Counted from the first letter of the stretch, positions 23,907-37,099 are shown. The stretch is DNA of 64,000 bases from Astropecten irregularis (GCA_963971285.1 OZ020250.1:17140783-17204782); one strand, 5' to 3'. Notes: generated by a model not told the origin, from the sequence alone. Made by a program: numbers and translations.

Positions 23907-24029
23907 TGCATTCGTTTAGCTAACACGGGTCAGCCCTTACTGAAAATGGTCATGCTATACTGCACAAAACAAGCGAGAGAATGGGGACGAGGTTGACTGG
24001 TGTCGACCCGGGGGAGCTAAACGAATGCA
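23907..24029. mobile_element. 123-bp MITE, family H, copy 2
   Basis: Inverse of 1338-1460: TGCATTCGTTTAGCTAACAC at the start and GAGCTAAACGAATGCA at the end. The interior ACAAAACAAGCGAGAGAATG is shared. Confidence 0.85.
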
Positions 24030-24082
24030 CACAAAATAATCCCTCATCACATGAAGGTGAACATGACCTGCGTAATACTCCA

Positions 24083-24222
24083 GGGGTCGATTACTCGAGG
24101 CCCTGCGATCAATCGTAACTCTAGTTACGAATGATAATCCATCTTAGATGCAGTAGAACTGCAATGCATCATAAATCCTACGATTGATAGTAAGTTGCGA
24201 CGAGTTTCGTGAAATCGACCCC
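24083..24222. mobile_element. Palindromic MITE, family E, copy 5
   Basis: GGGGTCGATTACTCGAGGCC at the start, GTGAAATCGACCCC at the end, and a GATCAATCGTAACTCTAGTTACGA core. Confidence 0.85.
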
Positions 24223-25779
24223 CGGGCAGAATAGGCCTTGAAGGCGAAAACTGGAAAGTCAATTGCGTCAACAAGTAATTTGCATAAAGCTTTCGTTTTT
24301 AAATGGATGTTGTAGATTATGAATACTTAAATAGGCCAGAAGTATCATATTGGTTGTGTATAACGTGATTCAGTGTCTTAAGGCATAACCTATAATAGTC
24401 AGTTGGCAAATCACAGTAAGCCATGTTATCAGGTAAACGTACTTGACAGAAGCCTAGGTACACGACTACACAACTCACTGACTTGAAACAGTTGTTGAAG
24501 AAGTTGTTGTTGATTCAGATATTATTCGAAATGCTGTACACTGTATGCCAGTAGTAGACAGTTTGATAATGACATTACACTTATGGTATTGCACGCCGTG
24601 AAATTAAAATTGCTAAGATGTGTTTTTATTGAATAAGAGTGGACGTTTATAGTCCGGACCCCTTTTGCAGGTTTTTTTTCTTCTCTCCTGAGCGCTGGGA
24701 CCGCGTGGTCCACACGCCCCACCCAGGGCACTGTCTTCCTTACCCCTCGCTGATCGGCTGAGATGATGCAGCCGCGGAACACCCCCTTCCCGTCATAACT
24801 TTAAAAGGTAAACAAGACACCGCCGCCAAATCATCATCCCAATTTTCCGTGAATCAAGTTTGCAATAAAATGCATTAAGCACCATCTGTAAGTGAAGATG
24901 CAGTGCATAAACCATATACCTTCCACTCCTTTTCCTTTGCCTTCCCTTTACTTTCATCTTCACTCTTCCCCTATCCAACGGTTGCTCGGGGACAGGCAAT
25001 ATTAAATCTGTGTATTGCGCAGCCCCCGGGGGGCGATGGTTCTTCGGTTACAAAAAATAGATGTCGTTTTACAGGATGCGTAAGGAAAAACCAACGGTGT
25101 GGATGGTATTAGCAGAGCCGCTTAATAGATTTGGGGTTTTGTAATTTGGGCATTAGCCTGGCCAAGAAGGGACGCGTGGGAGTTTCGTGACGCGCCGTCT
25201 TGAGCCTGGCACGTTCACATGAATTTAATGAAACGCGCCACCCCAGGGCAAGTATAATAGAGAATGACCAGATATATATGATTGGGCTCTTCGGAAAAAG
25301 CTTTTTAATGAAATTTGACAAAGTCCTCTGCATTCATGTCACTTCTACCCTATCTCTCTATACCTCTCCTTCTCTCGCTCAACCTACCCCCCCCCCCCCC
25401 TCTCCCCACCATCCAACCTCCTACAAAATGTCTTGCTTCTCTAATATTTACTGAGCTAAACTTCTATAACAATCTCCTTTTGCCGGAGCCGACCGGAACA
25501 CTGTGAGTAAATTGTTTAGATGGAGACTTTTTCGGTAAGAGTCCCCCGCAAGGGTTTTCTCCGGCAAGCCGGAGATAGGAGTCGCTAAATTGCCTATTTT
25601 GTCTCAACTTCATTTCTCCACTTTCTATAAAATGTCGACCCCTCTCCGTGTTTAACCAAAAATATGTGAAGCACTTCAAAATGAATTGTTTTTAAGGAAA
25701 GGGGTCCTTCTTTTCGTCAAGGGTCTCATCCAAAAGCAACCAAAAGGAACGACGTTAATTGTAAAGAAACATCCACGTG
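24223..25779. other. Mnx intron 1 segment, no repeat family recognised
   Basis: A C run lies at 25387-25400. There is a small hairpin at about 25540-25575 (GTCCCCCGCAAGG and CTCCGGCAAGCCGGAG). No coding signal. Confidence 0.4.
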
Positions 25780-26147
25780 TAAAAGGTAATATCATACTTT
25801 GGTTTTTGTCAAAGAAATGCAGATTCATGGACAAAAATATCAAGAAAGAAACAGTAACAGTCATCTGTGACAATTTCAGTCCCATACGGTGCCCACTTTA
25901 TGAAAAAACAGTGAAAAATGCTCACAGTATTTTAAAAAATATTTGTATCGTTATTTTTTTATCTTTAAAAGATCAAAATTGTTTTTGGTCATTGGTTTTG
26001 CTCTTTTCTTGATAAATACGGCATTTCAGGCAGAAGGCCATGAACAGTGCGTTTCTACCATCACCATCTTTATACACTGTAAGTTACAGGTAAATCTGTG
26101 AAGATATCTGTTTCGGTGTTTCACCAAAGTATGATAGAACCTATAAA
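25780..26147 (+). mobile_element. TTAA-type MITE, family A, copy 4
   Basis: Forward copy, AAAAGGTAATATCATACTTT to CAAAGTATGATAGAACCTAT. The GATCAAAATTG centre is decayed, and the arms match the other copies. The TTAA ends are mutated here. Confidence 0.88.
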
Positions 26148-26576
26148 ATGTATACATCGAGGCATTATTTTGAAAACGATTGAAACTGTTGAGTGCCATT
26201 TTCAATCAGAACGATTTTAGTGCTGGTAGATAGTTACACGACAGCTTGAACAGGGGGCGATTTGAAGGGGCGATTTAGCATGTCTATCCGGCATTTAATT
26301 GTGATTCATCTGTCCTGAGCTATAGTATACTTACTATCAGTCAGTGTACATGTCCACTCCCATCGATTTCCTCTCCACTAATGAATCAAGTTGACATTAT
26401 TAACCTGGGTAAATGAACGACTGACAAGCCCCCTATATCCCCCTACCCTGTAATCAGTATTGGGGGCGATATATACATGACAGTCTGTTTGGTAATGTCA
26501 TGGAGTTACATAGTATCGAGTGGGAAGGTTAAAGGAGCTATCCAGTCTGAGAACAAAATGAATTAACGCACAGAAT

Positions 26577-26816
26577 TAAAGTAAGGTAGGCTTGCAGTGA
26601 CACCATGTGAGAATGTGTGGTTCTGAGAAAGACCGGTGGTATTATTGACTCGACGTTCCGAACAGTGTGGTCTGTTCGTCTTCAGGAGAGTGACTCAGGA
26701 CGAACAGAGGACACTGTTTGCAACGTCGAGAGATAATACCAACGGTTCTTCTCAGAAACCACACTTTCTCACAGAAGAGATTACATGGTGTCACCGTAAA
26801 CCTACCTTACTTTAGT
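26577..26816. mobile_element. 240-bp foldback element with GGAACGTCGAG arms
   Basis: TAAAGTAAGGTAGGCTTGCA and the inverse ending ACCTACCTTACTTTA are the ends. The inner arms are CTCGACGTTCCGAACAGTGT and ACACTGTTTGCAACGTCGAG. The minus strand at 26685-26648 reads CCTGAAGACGAACAG, loop, CTGTTCGGAACGTCGAG. Built like the element at 9055-9315. Confidence 0.65.
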
Positions 26817-28495
26817 ACTTTCACCATACATAGCTTCAAGTCACAATATTCTATGCAAATGGTGTACACTGCCACATGGAACTGTCATAATGGTCGTATA
26901 ATGAACAAACGAAACCATGCTGTTAAAACAATGCATCGTTTACAAAAGACTGTTTTGAACAGGCTTCCCAAACAAGTTGTCTATGTTTAAAGTGCCTGTT
27001 TAAAGTGTCTTTTTGTCCGACCAAATTCAAACTGATCAATTGATTTTATCAAGAGATAGGACCACTGGCATCATTGTGCTTGCGAGACAATGTGCTTAAA
27101 ACGGATCACATGAGTATCTTATAGCCAGATATTAACGAATCTTCGTCGTCGGATGTACTTGGGACTTCCAAGAGTGAGCCCTCATGCGGCGTAACATTGC
27201 ATCCCTCGTGGGTTTGCCGCCGTCAGTATTGTTCAAGTTTGATGTGCTCCGATTACAAACTTGAATGGCAGTTAATAGAAATGAAGTACCGCGGGAAATT
27301 ACTATCATAGGGAACCAATTTTGGGGTTTCCTCTTTTTCTTTCGTGCTTTTTTGAGGATAGGAAGCCTTGTTTTTGCTACCTTTTGTCTAGCTTACTAAG
27401 AACAATTACCTGATTTTATTTAACACACGTCGTTAATACATTTTAATCATTTCATAAGTGTAGGCATAAATACAACAATGGAGAGGGCACAGGCCCCTAG
27501 ACGTTCGCTTTAACAAATTCTGCCCACAGTTTACAAGCCAACTAACCACTGTTAGTCTCATCACCCTACACCGTGGAGATTTCCTCACCAATAATTATAT
27601 ACTGCCGGCGAATGGATGGTAGGGGGGATGGGATAAAGGGAGTGGAGGTGGAAGATATAAGGAGATGGCGCGCTCATATAGTCCCCGTTCAGTCCGCGGT
27701 GGGTCACCCAAAACCAATAGCGTAAAATCTAATAAGCGCGCCGCCTAATGTCATTTGATAGGCCAGGGCCCGGGCTCTCAACGCGTATACCGTCACCGTA
27801 GGGAGGAAGTGGCAAGCGAATTTGGAGGGTTTTAATCTAACGAAATGATAGGTTGTCAAGCTTCGAACGCTCATAATAAATTGGTTCAACACGTTATAAG
27901 TGTTCATTGACTTCTAGGGGGGGGGATGCATGGCCTCCCCTACCCCTCCATTCCCCCTCCCCCTCTCCCCCCTCCTCAAGAAGACTCCTTTCCCCCCGTA
28001 GACGATATTTACACACGCGAGCAAAAACCCACTGCATCATGAAAAACCAAAATCAGCCAGTTAGGCCTGCTCAGCGTCCCCCTGAGACCGGTGCCGTTTT
28101 CCCCCTTGTTCTTTTTTCTCCCCTCTCCGATTTGTTGTCTTGTAAAAACCAATTTTATTCCTATTTCTCTCAGTAATGTTTGGCCAGGCAACCAACAGGA
28201 CACCCGATATATTTTCCCTTTTCTCGAAGTTCCACTTCTGGGTTTGAGAGCAGATAAACAGCAGACGGAGGAATCAACACTGAATCAGCAAACTGATGAT
28301 GAATAAGAATGAAACCATTGCATAGCAAACTCAGTATTATTTTTCTCGAACACCATTTTCATTCATGGCTAAACATTTTAAGTATCACCGGATTATAGTC
28401 ATAGTTATACCGCTGTGTACAATAAGAATAGCAAAATCAGTCTTATTGAGAGAAATGTAGATTTTGGTTTTATCAGTTAGGATAACGCAACATCC
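26817..28495. other. Mnx intron 1 segment
   Basis: No repeat family recognised. GC-rich unique DNA at 27600-27800, and C-rich low complexity at 27940-28010. No coding signal. Confidence 0.4.
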
Positions 28496-28840
28496 AAGGT
28501 ACAATACATGATTGGTAAAGGTCACAGAACAACACTCGCACTTTGCCTGATCCAATATAGGCATGAAATGTTAAATACACCTGTGAAATTTTGAGGTCAA
28601 TCGGACATCTAAGCCACAAGAAAATAGGGAAAACCTGATACAATTTTCTTATAAAATATAAAGAATGATTTTGATCTTACCCCGATATCAAAACTGTTTT
28701 CGGTCTTTATTTTACTAATTTCTGTATAGATACACCATTTCAGATGGAAATTTTAAACGGCATGTTTCTCCTAGCACCATCTCCATACCGGTCCTGAAAG
28801 CTATAGGTAAATATGTGAACACTTCTGTTTTTGTATGTAT
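28496..28840 (-). mobile_element. TTAA-type MITE, family C, copy 2 (ends decayed)
   Basis: AAGGTACAATACATGATTGG at the left. It shares CACAGAACAACACTCGCACT, the GATCTTACCCCGATATC centre and ATGTGAACACTTCTG with the copy at 14779-15142. The right end has run into the minisatellite that follows. Confidence 0.8.
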
Positions 28841-28850
28841 GTATGATGAC

Positions 28851-29248
28851 CGACACATATATGTGACAATGTGTGACAATGACAAAGACGACAAACTAGA
28901 ACTGATATCATTGTACAGCTCATGATGGCCGACACATATGTGTGACAATGTGTGACAATGACAAAGACGACAAACTTAGATCATTGTACAGCTCATGATG
29001 GCCGACACATGTGTGAAAATGTGTGACAATGACAAAGACGACAAACTAGAACTGAGATCACTGTACAGCTCTCATGATATCCCACACATATGTGTGACAA
29101 TGTGTGGCAATGACAAAGACGACAAACTAGAGCTGAGATCATTGCACAGCTCATGATATCCGACACATATGTGTGACAATGTGTGACAATGACAAAGACG
29201 ACAAACTAAAACTGAGATCGTTGTACAGCTCATGTTGGTCGACACGTA
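28851..29248 (+). repeat. Minisatellite, five units of 73-79 bp
   Basis: Unit starts (CGACACATATGTG or variants) are at 28851, 28930, 29003, 29082 and 29161. Four intervals are 79 bp and one is 73. Each unit contains TGTGACAATGTGTGACAATG, then GACAAAGACGACAAACTAGA, then ATCATTGTACAGCTCATGAT. Units are only a few percent diverged, so the array is young. Confidence 0.92.
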
Positions 29249-31799
29249 AGTCTCCTCTATACCCGAGTGTAGCCATAATGATTTAGTACAAAACCCTTTT
29301 GTTTATTTTTTACAGCAGTTTCGTATCAAATATGCCATATTTTCGCCGTTTGAAATTGGTAACATTTTCATATTGAGATTTATGCAGCCTATAATGCCTG
29401 TCTCTTGTGATATCCCATGCTCTCTGCGTGCAGGGGAACAAAGAAAATCCACATCTTAGGCCAAAAAACATATTCTTCTTGATATTTTTGCTTGATTTCA
29501 CCACCAACCCACCCACAGTCTTAATCTCATATACCCTTTCGTCTGTCTGCTCACGAAATGCCCAGTGTCGGCCGCGTCCTAAGCTAGAACGTCTTGCTTG
29601 CCAATCCCGATGGGACATCAATGGAAATTAGGCTAACTGTCTAGAAATGTCGTAATTGGGGATTTTGCCATGTCAGTGTACTGAGCTTGCTAAGCCATAT
29701 TCCCTATTGGCAGCTGCAGTGTGGAATACTGTTAGCTACGGTAGATAGACAGCAACTTGGTCTTTTATTTCTCTGCCAGGCATTTTAACGTACATGTGAG
29801 CGGGGAGAATGTGTCACAATACGTGGGGATTGTATTAACGCTCAGGCGTATAAAAGGCTGAAGGATTTGGGGGGCCATTTTGGAAGAGGTGCCCAATGAG
29901 ATGGAATGGCTCGCTGAAACTCCTCTGATTCTAGAAGTTCAAACAGGAACCTTGTTATGGTTCCTGGTGGGAACCTTGCATAATAAAACATGAACATATT
30001 GACCATTCCCGGTTCAAAGTGGTTGGAAGATCACAGCCGAACCTGGGAATGTTGGACCTACATTTTGGCGCCTTTTTTTTCGAACCATGGGAAATGTTTT
30101 GCCTTCATTCATGTTTCAATAAGGCCCCATTGGTGTGTAATGGTAGAACAGTGAAAGGTGAATCAGTTCAAATACGAATGGTCGACTTTTGTGGATAAAT
30201 AATCGAGAATTAGACTTCTAAATTGAGACTTTGAATATTTTGATCTAAATAATCTGTCTTCTATAAAACAGCTATCCAATATAAACGTATTAACACATGA
30301 AATAACATTCATTTTAACATTAATATCAAATATAATCTTGTTGTAAGGTTTCCAAAACACGACTTAATATTCTGTCATATAGCACAAATACGTTTATAAT
30401 AAGAAGACATCATCTTTTTGCTTGAATGTTTTTTTTTTATTTTTATGGCATTAGGTTTTCTGAATGTGACATTCGTTCGGATATTTAGTAATAAGTAAGT
30501 GGGCTTGAGGCAGGAAAAAACATTAATTTTGAAAATAGTTCAATTTTGGGGTTCTATGACCTTTTTCTGTACTGATGTCTACCGTAAAAACGTTTGAATC
30601 AATTATGAAAGTCGTGCGGAAATCTGTCTTAGGTGAACGGACAGAATTTTCTTTTTAAGAAGGGCTTGGCGTGAAGATTGTATCCAGTGTCCCGAGAAAA
30701 AGGAGGAGAAAGCAAAAAAATGGGAGATGAAGATGGGAAGACCATGTGACAGTGAGATGGCAGGGAGGGTATATAACCAAATTAGGGATTATTGTAATCG
30801 GCGATGACGGATTCAAGTGGCCGGCAACATCCTACGGTTTCAGCCATGAGGAGAAATCTAGGGCAAGGTGGAATTAATTTTCGGTTTTCAAACTTGACAG
30901 GGGAGAAACGAGCGTCTGACGGGCCAAAAAGTGGAGGGAGAGAGAGAGAGAGTGAGCCGGGGAGCTAGCTGCAGCATCCCGCTGCATGCACGGCTGATAT
31001 CACCGATGACGTTTCTGACCGCGTTTAATTGCGTTATACGGCGCTGATTCGAGTCCCCGGCTTGCGACGTTCCGAAGCGAGCAAAGAGGATTAAGACGGG
31101 GCCCTGTATACCGTTGGCCCCGGCGATTGCGGCTCCGTTTCCCCGGTCATTTTTCCGCCTAATTGAACGCTTAAGAGGGTGGAGGGGAAATCAAGGCAAG
31201 TGATGATATTTAGCGGGGTTGAGAGCTCAGGGCTTAGACGCCAGTGCAGGGGCATCATCATATACCAGTTCAATAATGGATGACTTCAAAAACGCCTTAA
31301 CGGTATAGTGGATTTTTCTTGCCACCTAAACCCTTTTCACTTAATACTGAAAAGTGGAGGCGGAGCAACACGTATACACATAATGCATTTACTGCATCCA
31401 CATGCTATGTATATATACGGTCTTGATGTTTAGATATCGTATTCAATTTTCAACACCATTATACCATTTCCGTGTATGTGCTTAGTATCATCTCATTTCG
31501 GGAATAAAAACCTTCCAACTTTGATGAAATTCAATTTAAAAGGGCTTGGGACCGCTATATTGAAATATCCCCTCAAAAAGTAGGATGACTGCTATAAAAC
31601 GGGAAATATTGGCATATCAGAAATATTTGATGTTTTCTCGATTTATTTCAATCAAAGAGTTGTGATAATGATGTTTGATCGTCGACACTAAAGATGATAA
31701 TAACCTAAAAAATAAAAAGAAATATCGCTGAACCACCAGGTCTATATAGAGACCCGTTTTAGTGACTTACTCCATCTTATTATTAACAATCGTAATGTC
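29249..31799. other. Mnx intron 1 segment
   Basis: No known repeat family recognised. 30660-31100 is unique, moderately GC-rich DNA with an (AG)n patch at 30938-30950. No coding signal. Confidence 0.4.
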
Positions 31800-32305
31800 T
31801 GCTTGGAGTAACGAGGACCTGACGTTTCGATCCTGTACCAGGATCTTTATCAAAGTTAAGAAAGGTAAGAAACCAAAACAGACATGTTCACAGATTTACG
31901 TATAACTTACAGGGTATGAAGATGGTGGTGGTAGAAACATACCATTAACATTTTTCCGCCTGAAATGGTGTATTTATCCAGAAATTAGTCAAACAACGAC
32001 CGAAAATCTTTTTGATCTTTTAAAAGATCAAAAATAAAAGAGAAAAGACTTCAGAAATATTGTGGCTGTTTTTCACTGTTTTCTCAAAAAGTGGACCCCG
32101 TATGGGACTGAAATTTTCACAAATGACTGTTAATGTATCTGCCGTGATATTTCTGCCCATGAATCTGTATTTCTTTGGTAAAAACCAAAGTATGATATTA
32201 CCTTTAAGAAAGGTCATTCTCAAAGGCTTTAAAGATTTAAACCATCCCTCCTAACTCTAACCATTATATTCCAGGTGCAATATTTTGGTTGATGAGCAGT
32301 TTGCA
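31800..32305. repeat. Repeat with ACGTTTCGATCC stem, split by a MITE
   Basis: The left part 31800-31854 has GACGTTTCGATCCTGTACCA followed by GGATCTTTATCAAAG. The right part after 32207 has CTCCTAACTCTAACCATTAT and TGGTTGATGAGCAGTTTGCA, matching 11605-11665. The family A MITE at 31855-32207 lies between them. The stem-plus-GAAACGTC arrangement resembles ends of Penelope-like elements (recollection, unverified). Confidence 0.45.
31855..32207 (-). mobile_element. TTAA-type MITE, family A, copy 5
   Basis: Reverse copy. The left end has lost the ATCATACTTTGG segment. The centre TTTTTGATCTTTTAAAAGATCAAAAA (32007-32035) is a perfect palindrome, and the right end is TATGATATTACCTTTAA. TTAAGAAAGG is present on both sides of the element. 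Confidence 0.88.
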
Positions 32306-32843
32306 AATCATAATTTGTAACAACAATTATATACCGTGATAAATTTGACCTGAAAACTATCTCGTGCATGCTTATTGATGCATTATTAAGGAGAATGGCG
32401 GCAGTATCCTCTTTTATCACAGGAGTAAATTGCTCCTGGAGAAAGCCAAACACGTCAGGTTCTCTATTTTGTATTTCTGCCAGAAAACAAGTCTTAAGTT
32501 CCCTAGCGGTAATTTCAAAAGCGCGTAGAACAATCAGTGACGAAAACCGCGCCATTACGATCAACAAATTAGAACTGGCTTCCAACGATCACGTTCGGGG
32601 TTGAACAAAAGAAAATAAATAAAATAAAATGTGGGGGAAGGGAAAAAAATTGGGGCAAACTGAGAATTGTTATGAAACCATGATTTGATTATAATGAAAT
32701 AATGTGGTTTCGGAGACCAAGAACTTTTTTTTGCAAGGGGATTGAAATGGAGAATTTGCGAGAGGGACTATAATGGGGATTTGTATAGCAATGGTATAGA
32801 CCTATACACAAGTTTTACTGACACTGTTATGAGTAAAACGGCA
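32208..32843. other. Mnx intron 1 segment
   Basis: After the repeat end at 32305 the DNA is unique. Overlapping open frames on both strands at 32229-32604 have no recognisable domain. Confidence 0.4.
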
Positions 32844-32982
32844 GGGGTCGATTTCACCAAACTCATCGTAACTTGCTATCAATCGTAGGACGTAGGATAC
32901 AATGCAGCCCTACGTTGGATACGATGGGTTATCCTTCGTAACATGAGTTGCGATCGATCGTTGGGCTTCGTGAAATCGACCC
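32844..32982. mobile_element. Palindromic MITE, family E, copy 6
   Basis: GGGGTCGATTTCACCAAACT at the start and GGGCTTCGTGAAATCGACCC at the end. The order of arms is inverted compared with copies 2 and 3. Confidence 0.88.
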
Positions 32983-34778
32983 ATGGACGGTACCATAATG
33001 GCATGGTCCCAAACAGATTTGAAAATAGTTCGAAAACTACAATCTTTTAATAAATATTTCTTCTTTAACATTTTCCACATTCGCACGACCATATATTATT
33101 AAGTATATTGTTTTTACTTGTTTATGTGGTTTGTGTTTGTTATTGTTTGTTTGTTGTTGTTTACTATCTGTACGCGTGCAGATTTTGCCCTGGTAGAGAG
33201 GGTATCGTACATGCGCTATATTGTTCCTAGTGATAACATACAATTCAAAACGACATACTGCTTCACTGTTCAATTTCAGTTTGTTTGCAATATACTGAGG
33301 CTAACAGATGTTGTTTACTCATTATAATAAGATCAAAAATACAGAAGATTGGATGGTCTTTCTCTTACTTCCATGCCGTATGTTTGTTTTGTTTCAAACC
33401 TGAGAAATTGCCATAACAGCCCGAATTTGGTATTGAACATTTTGCTGATTGCTCACTCCGCTATAGACCGCGGCCAGACGTCGTTTGTAATAAAACGCAT
33501 TATAGCACGTTTTACTTTCTCAGACAATAAAAATAATGACTCGGGTGACGCTCACGTTTTTTACCAGACCGAGAAATAAAAAAGGTCCTTTTTGGAAAGA
33601 GCTTTGTTTAGGTGCGGGTTGCTTTTAATGGGGATGGGATACAAAACTCTCGTTTGACAATGAAACGTGCGCATCACTAACAGCAGTTAACCCAGGCTGC
33701 ACTTTGCCGTCCCTTTGCATCGGTCACGTTATGTACGTGTCGGCTCTAAACACCCTACGCATAAAACCACCGGGGGTTTTCACCGTAATAAACCTGGACA
33801 GTGGGTAATGAATTAAATGCGTTTTAAAAGAATCCCGGCGATGAAGAGTCTGGGCAAAGAGGAAAGAAACCTGGAAAGACGGTAGAAGACGAAGAAGAGG
33901 AAGAAATCAGGAGGAGAGAGAAAGGAAAGGAAAGGAAAGAGAAAACGCCGACGTGGGTATAGGATTGCTTGCCCAATTTCTCGAGCACGACTCCGACTCC
34001 TGAGCGGTATAGTGAAGAGACAAATGAACAAGTCTAATCTATCCTCCATTAAATTTCATTTGGGAGGCCCCGGTGATTTGACAGATCCTCCCGACCGGCA
34101 CGTTTACCGGCTCTCTGCTCATAAGGGGGGCTGCATTAAGGCCGGCATCGGGACGGCATCGCCCGCTCTCTAGTCCAACCCAAATAAACTTGCCGATCTT
34201 TGAAGACGAGCACGCGCGCTCCGAACAACGCTCACTTGACTCGCCGCGCCCCGTATATACCGTCCCCGTCCCTGTATGCATGCCCGGAGCCCGCGCTATG
34301 TGTACTCCTCCATAACAGCACGCCGAGACGAAACGAAGAGCCGGTGAACAAAATAATAGGACCCCAAAATGAACCGGGCAAACGAAATTAAGGACCTATA
34401 ATGACGACCAATAGCGCCAAGATGTACCCATCAGGGGGTCTAGTGTAAATTTGTCAATGTAACATTCGGCTCTCGTCGAATTTACCCAGTTGTGTATTCA
34501 TGACTTGCCGAGGAGTCTACGTGGCTGTTTAATATCGAGTTGGACCCTCACGCCGATGCATTGCCAACTGAACAAACTCGGCAGGCATGTCTAGTGAATA
34601 CGTCTTTTATAAGGTCCTACAAATTAGAAATTGCATCTAAATCATGGTCGTAATGGTGCAGTGTATTTACCTTATAATTGTCTGTGACTCCGTTCACAAG
34701 TGGCGAGTTGTGCCAACAACACCTGCGCTATTAGGTCTTATTTCACATGATATTAAGTTGGAATCATATTCATGTGTT
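32983..34778. other. Mnx intron 1 segment, repeat-poor
   Basis: 33700-34450 is unique and GC-balanced, with no transposon signature. 34030-34170 includes TGACAG (TALE-homeodomain type) and CATTAAATTTCATTTG. A candidate place for regulatory DNA, on composition alone. Confidence 0.3.
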
Positions 34779-35170
34779 TAAATGGAGCATATATGATTTG
34801 CAAAGGTGTGCGTTTTGCCTGAATTTGGTACTTAAACAGAAGTGAAGGTCTTAAACTTCATTACAGACGTTGTTTCATGTACCCTTTTACGCTTTATTCA
34901 TCTGGATAGCAGAAATACGGCCGAAATAATCTCGCCCCTTTCCGAATCCTTCGCGGTTACACAACGCTTTTGAAATGCTACTAAATCGATCAGGACGAAC
35001 GATCTTTTTAAAAGACACTAGATCTTCGGATTTCCTTGAAAATCCAGCATCTGATGAACCAAGATTTCCCATGGTGACTATTTGCACTGTTTACGAAATG
35101 TTGAGTCCATTTTCTGTCTCAAACACAATATTTTTTTGAAGGCCTTGCATATCCTATACGCTGCCTTTAA
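34779..35170 (-). mobile_element. TTAA-type MITE, family D, copy 1 (392 bp)
   Basis: TTAAATGGAGCATATATGAT at the left and GCATATCCTATACGCTGCCTTTAA across the right end, so TTAA at both ends. The body matches 50226-50560 over most of its length, including AACCAAGATTTCCCATGGTG and GTTGTTTCATGTA. The 66-codon minus-strand frame inside it carries no known domain. Confidence 0.75.
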
Positions 35171-36726
35171 CTTCAAGTGAAAGTTTTATGAAATAGATGA
35201 AGTGTTTTTGAATGCATGTAGATCGTTCATAGTGTCATCACAAATCTTTGTCTCCAATATTTAAACCAAGCGAGGTTTCGGTCTTATACGAAGGTACATC
35301 ATCTCATCATCTCTGATATTCTGTTCATCACAATGATGGTGATGGTCATGATGAAAGGGGCGTGGCATAAGCAGGAAAGAGGGGAGGAAGATGACCATTA
35401 ATCACCGTACTGCGAGGCTGCCTTCTATTCTCTCTCTCGATTTAATTAACATGTAACCTTATAGTTGACTGTCATTTCCCCGCTGCAGCCCTCGGTATCT
35501 GATCAATGTTTCTGTGGCAAGCAGTGTAAGTTGTTTATTCTGTAATAATAGGATGGGTTGTATACTGGTATATTCTTAATATAATGGCTTTATATGCGGG
35601 ACGTGTGTAACAAATGAGCAGGGCAGACCATCGCTTTTAAGTCAAATCACTGGCATTTTACGCTGGTAGATAATTGTTCCCAAGTGGAGTCTCATCCATT
35701 ACTGTCTCCTGTCCCCCTCTGCCTCACCCCCACCCCCCCCCCCCTCCTCCCTCGAATGAGCAGCCACACCCCTTCATCCCACAAGCTTGCTATAAGTTCC
35801 TTGTCTTTCCACAATGACATCTTCCTGCCCTCAATCAATGACAAAAAAACAAACGGTTAGCAAGCAATTCTGCCGAGGAAGCTAACAAAATAAAGCTACA
35901 TTGACGGGCTAGCTGTGCCCAGCGAAAAAAATCCATTGGGGTTCTGGGTTTCATGACATGCTGAGTATGCATGAAGAGCAAGTTTTTTCTGTTTCAATGG
36001 GGCTTTATATGATTGGATACCGTTCAGTCGGGAGGACCGACCGTGTGCCTGGCTGTCTAGAGGGGGCAAGGTCGGCCCCACCACACGGCCGAGCAGCGCG
36101 GTCTATGGACGCAGGGATGGAACAAAACGGCTGCAGGGAGGACGTACGTACGCACTCTCCATCATGCAGTTTCGTTATCCCCATGTCATATAACAGGACC
36201 GCATCCGACAATCCATTGTAATTGTGGGTCGATCAAGGCCTCGGTGCCCCCGGTTCAAGGCTGTGGCCGCACGCTGAGTCCTCCTCCTCCTCCTCCTCCT
36301 CGGAATGGCCTTTCGGTGACTCCACTCGGAGTTTGGGATTTAATCGAAATTCTCATGCAATCGTTCAATAATAGTCAAGGTCAGAGTTGATTGGGCGTCA
36401 CCCTCTAAACACTCATAGTAATTATTATCTCAATATCTAATAGTTATTATTCCTCATTTTTTGCTCTCAATAATAATTATTGTGAACAGCTGTGGCTGTT
36501 GGGAGGAAATTACAAAAATATTACAGCATGTGGAATTTATATTGATTGGAGCTTGAACCCTCAACCAAGCAGAAAAAACGTTTAATTGCACTAGAGTACT
36601 GAGCTTAGTACGGTTTCTATTTGTAGTTTTGGATAGAGATTTGATTCCTTGGGAAAAGTGAGCTTGTTCATCGCTTTGCTGCAACCATTTAACGTGTGTT
36701 ATATTTCAAGCTGGTCTTCTTATTAC
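35171..36726. other. Mnx intron 1 segment
   Basis: C run at about 35728-35744 and (TCC)8 at 36279-36302. No repeat family or coding signal recognised. Confidence 0.4.
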
Positions 36727-37099
36727 TTAAATGTAGAATCATACTTTGGTACGGTAGCATACCGAAACAGAAATCTTCACAGATTTACCTATAACATACA
36801 GGGTATAAAGAAGGTGATGGTAGAAACATACCGTTACCGTTTTCTGCCTGAATTGCTGTATTTATCCAGAAAAGAGTCAAATAAGTGACCGAAATTATGT
36901 TCCATTTGATGTTTAAAAGATCAGAGATAAAAGAGAAAAGACTTAAGAAATACTGTGGCCGTTTTTCACTGTTTTCTCAAAAGGTGGGTACCGTATGGAC
37001 TGGGCATTTCATAGATGACTGTTACTGTATCTTCCTTGATATTTTTGCCCATGAATCTGTATTTCTTTAATAAAAACCAAAGTATGATATTACCTTTAA
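36727..37099 (-). mobile_element. TTAA-type MITE, family A, copy 6
   Basis: Reverse copy, TTAAATGTAGAATCATACTTTGG to CAAAGTATGATATTACCTTTAA. Both terminal inverted repeats are present, and the centre is degraded (GATGTTTAAAAGATC). Confidence 0.9.

Noticed and set aside
34887..35087. 66-codon frame beginning MGNLGSSDAG as a retroelement protein
   Set aside because: The homologous copies at 50.2 and 53.0 kb do not keep the frame open, so it is chance within a MITE.
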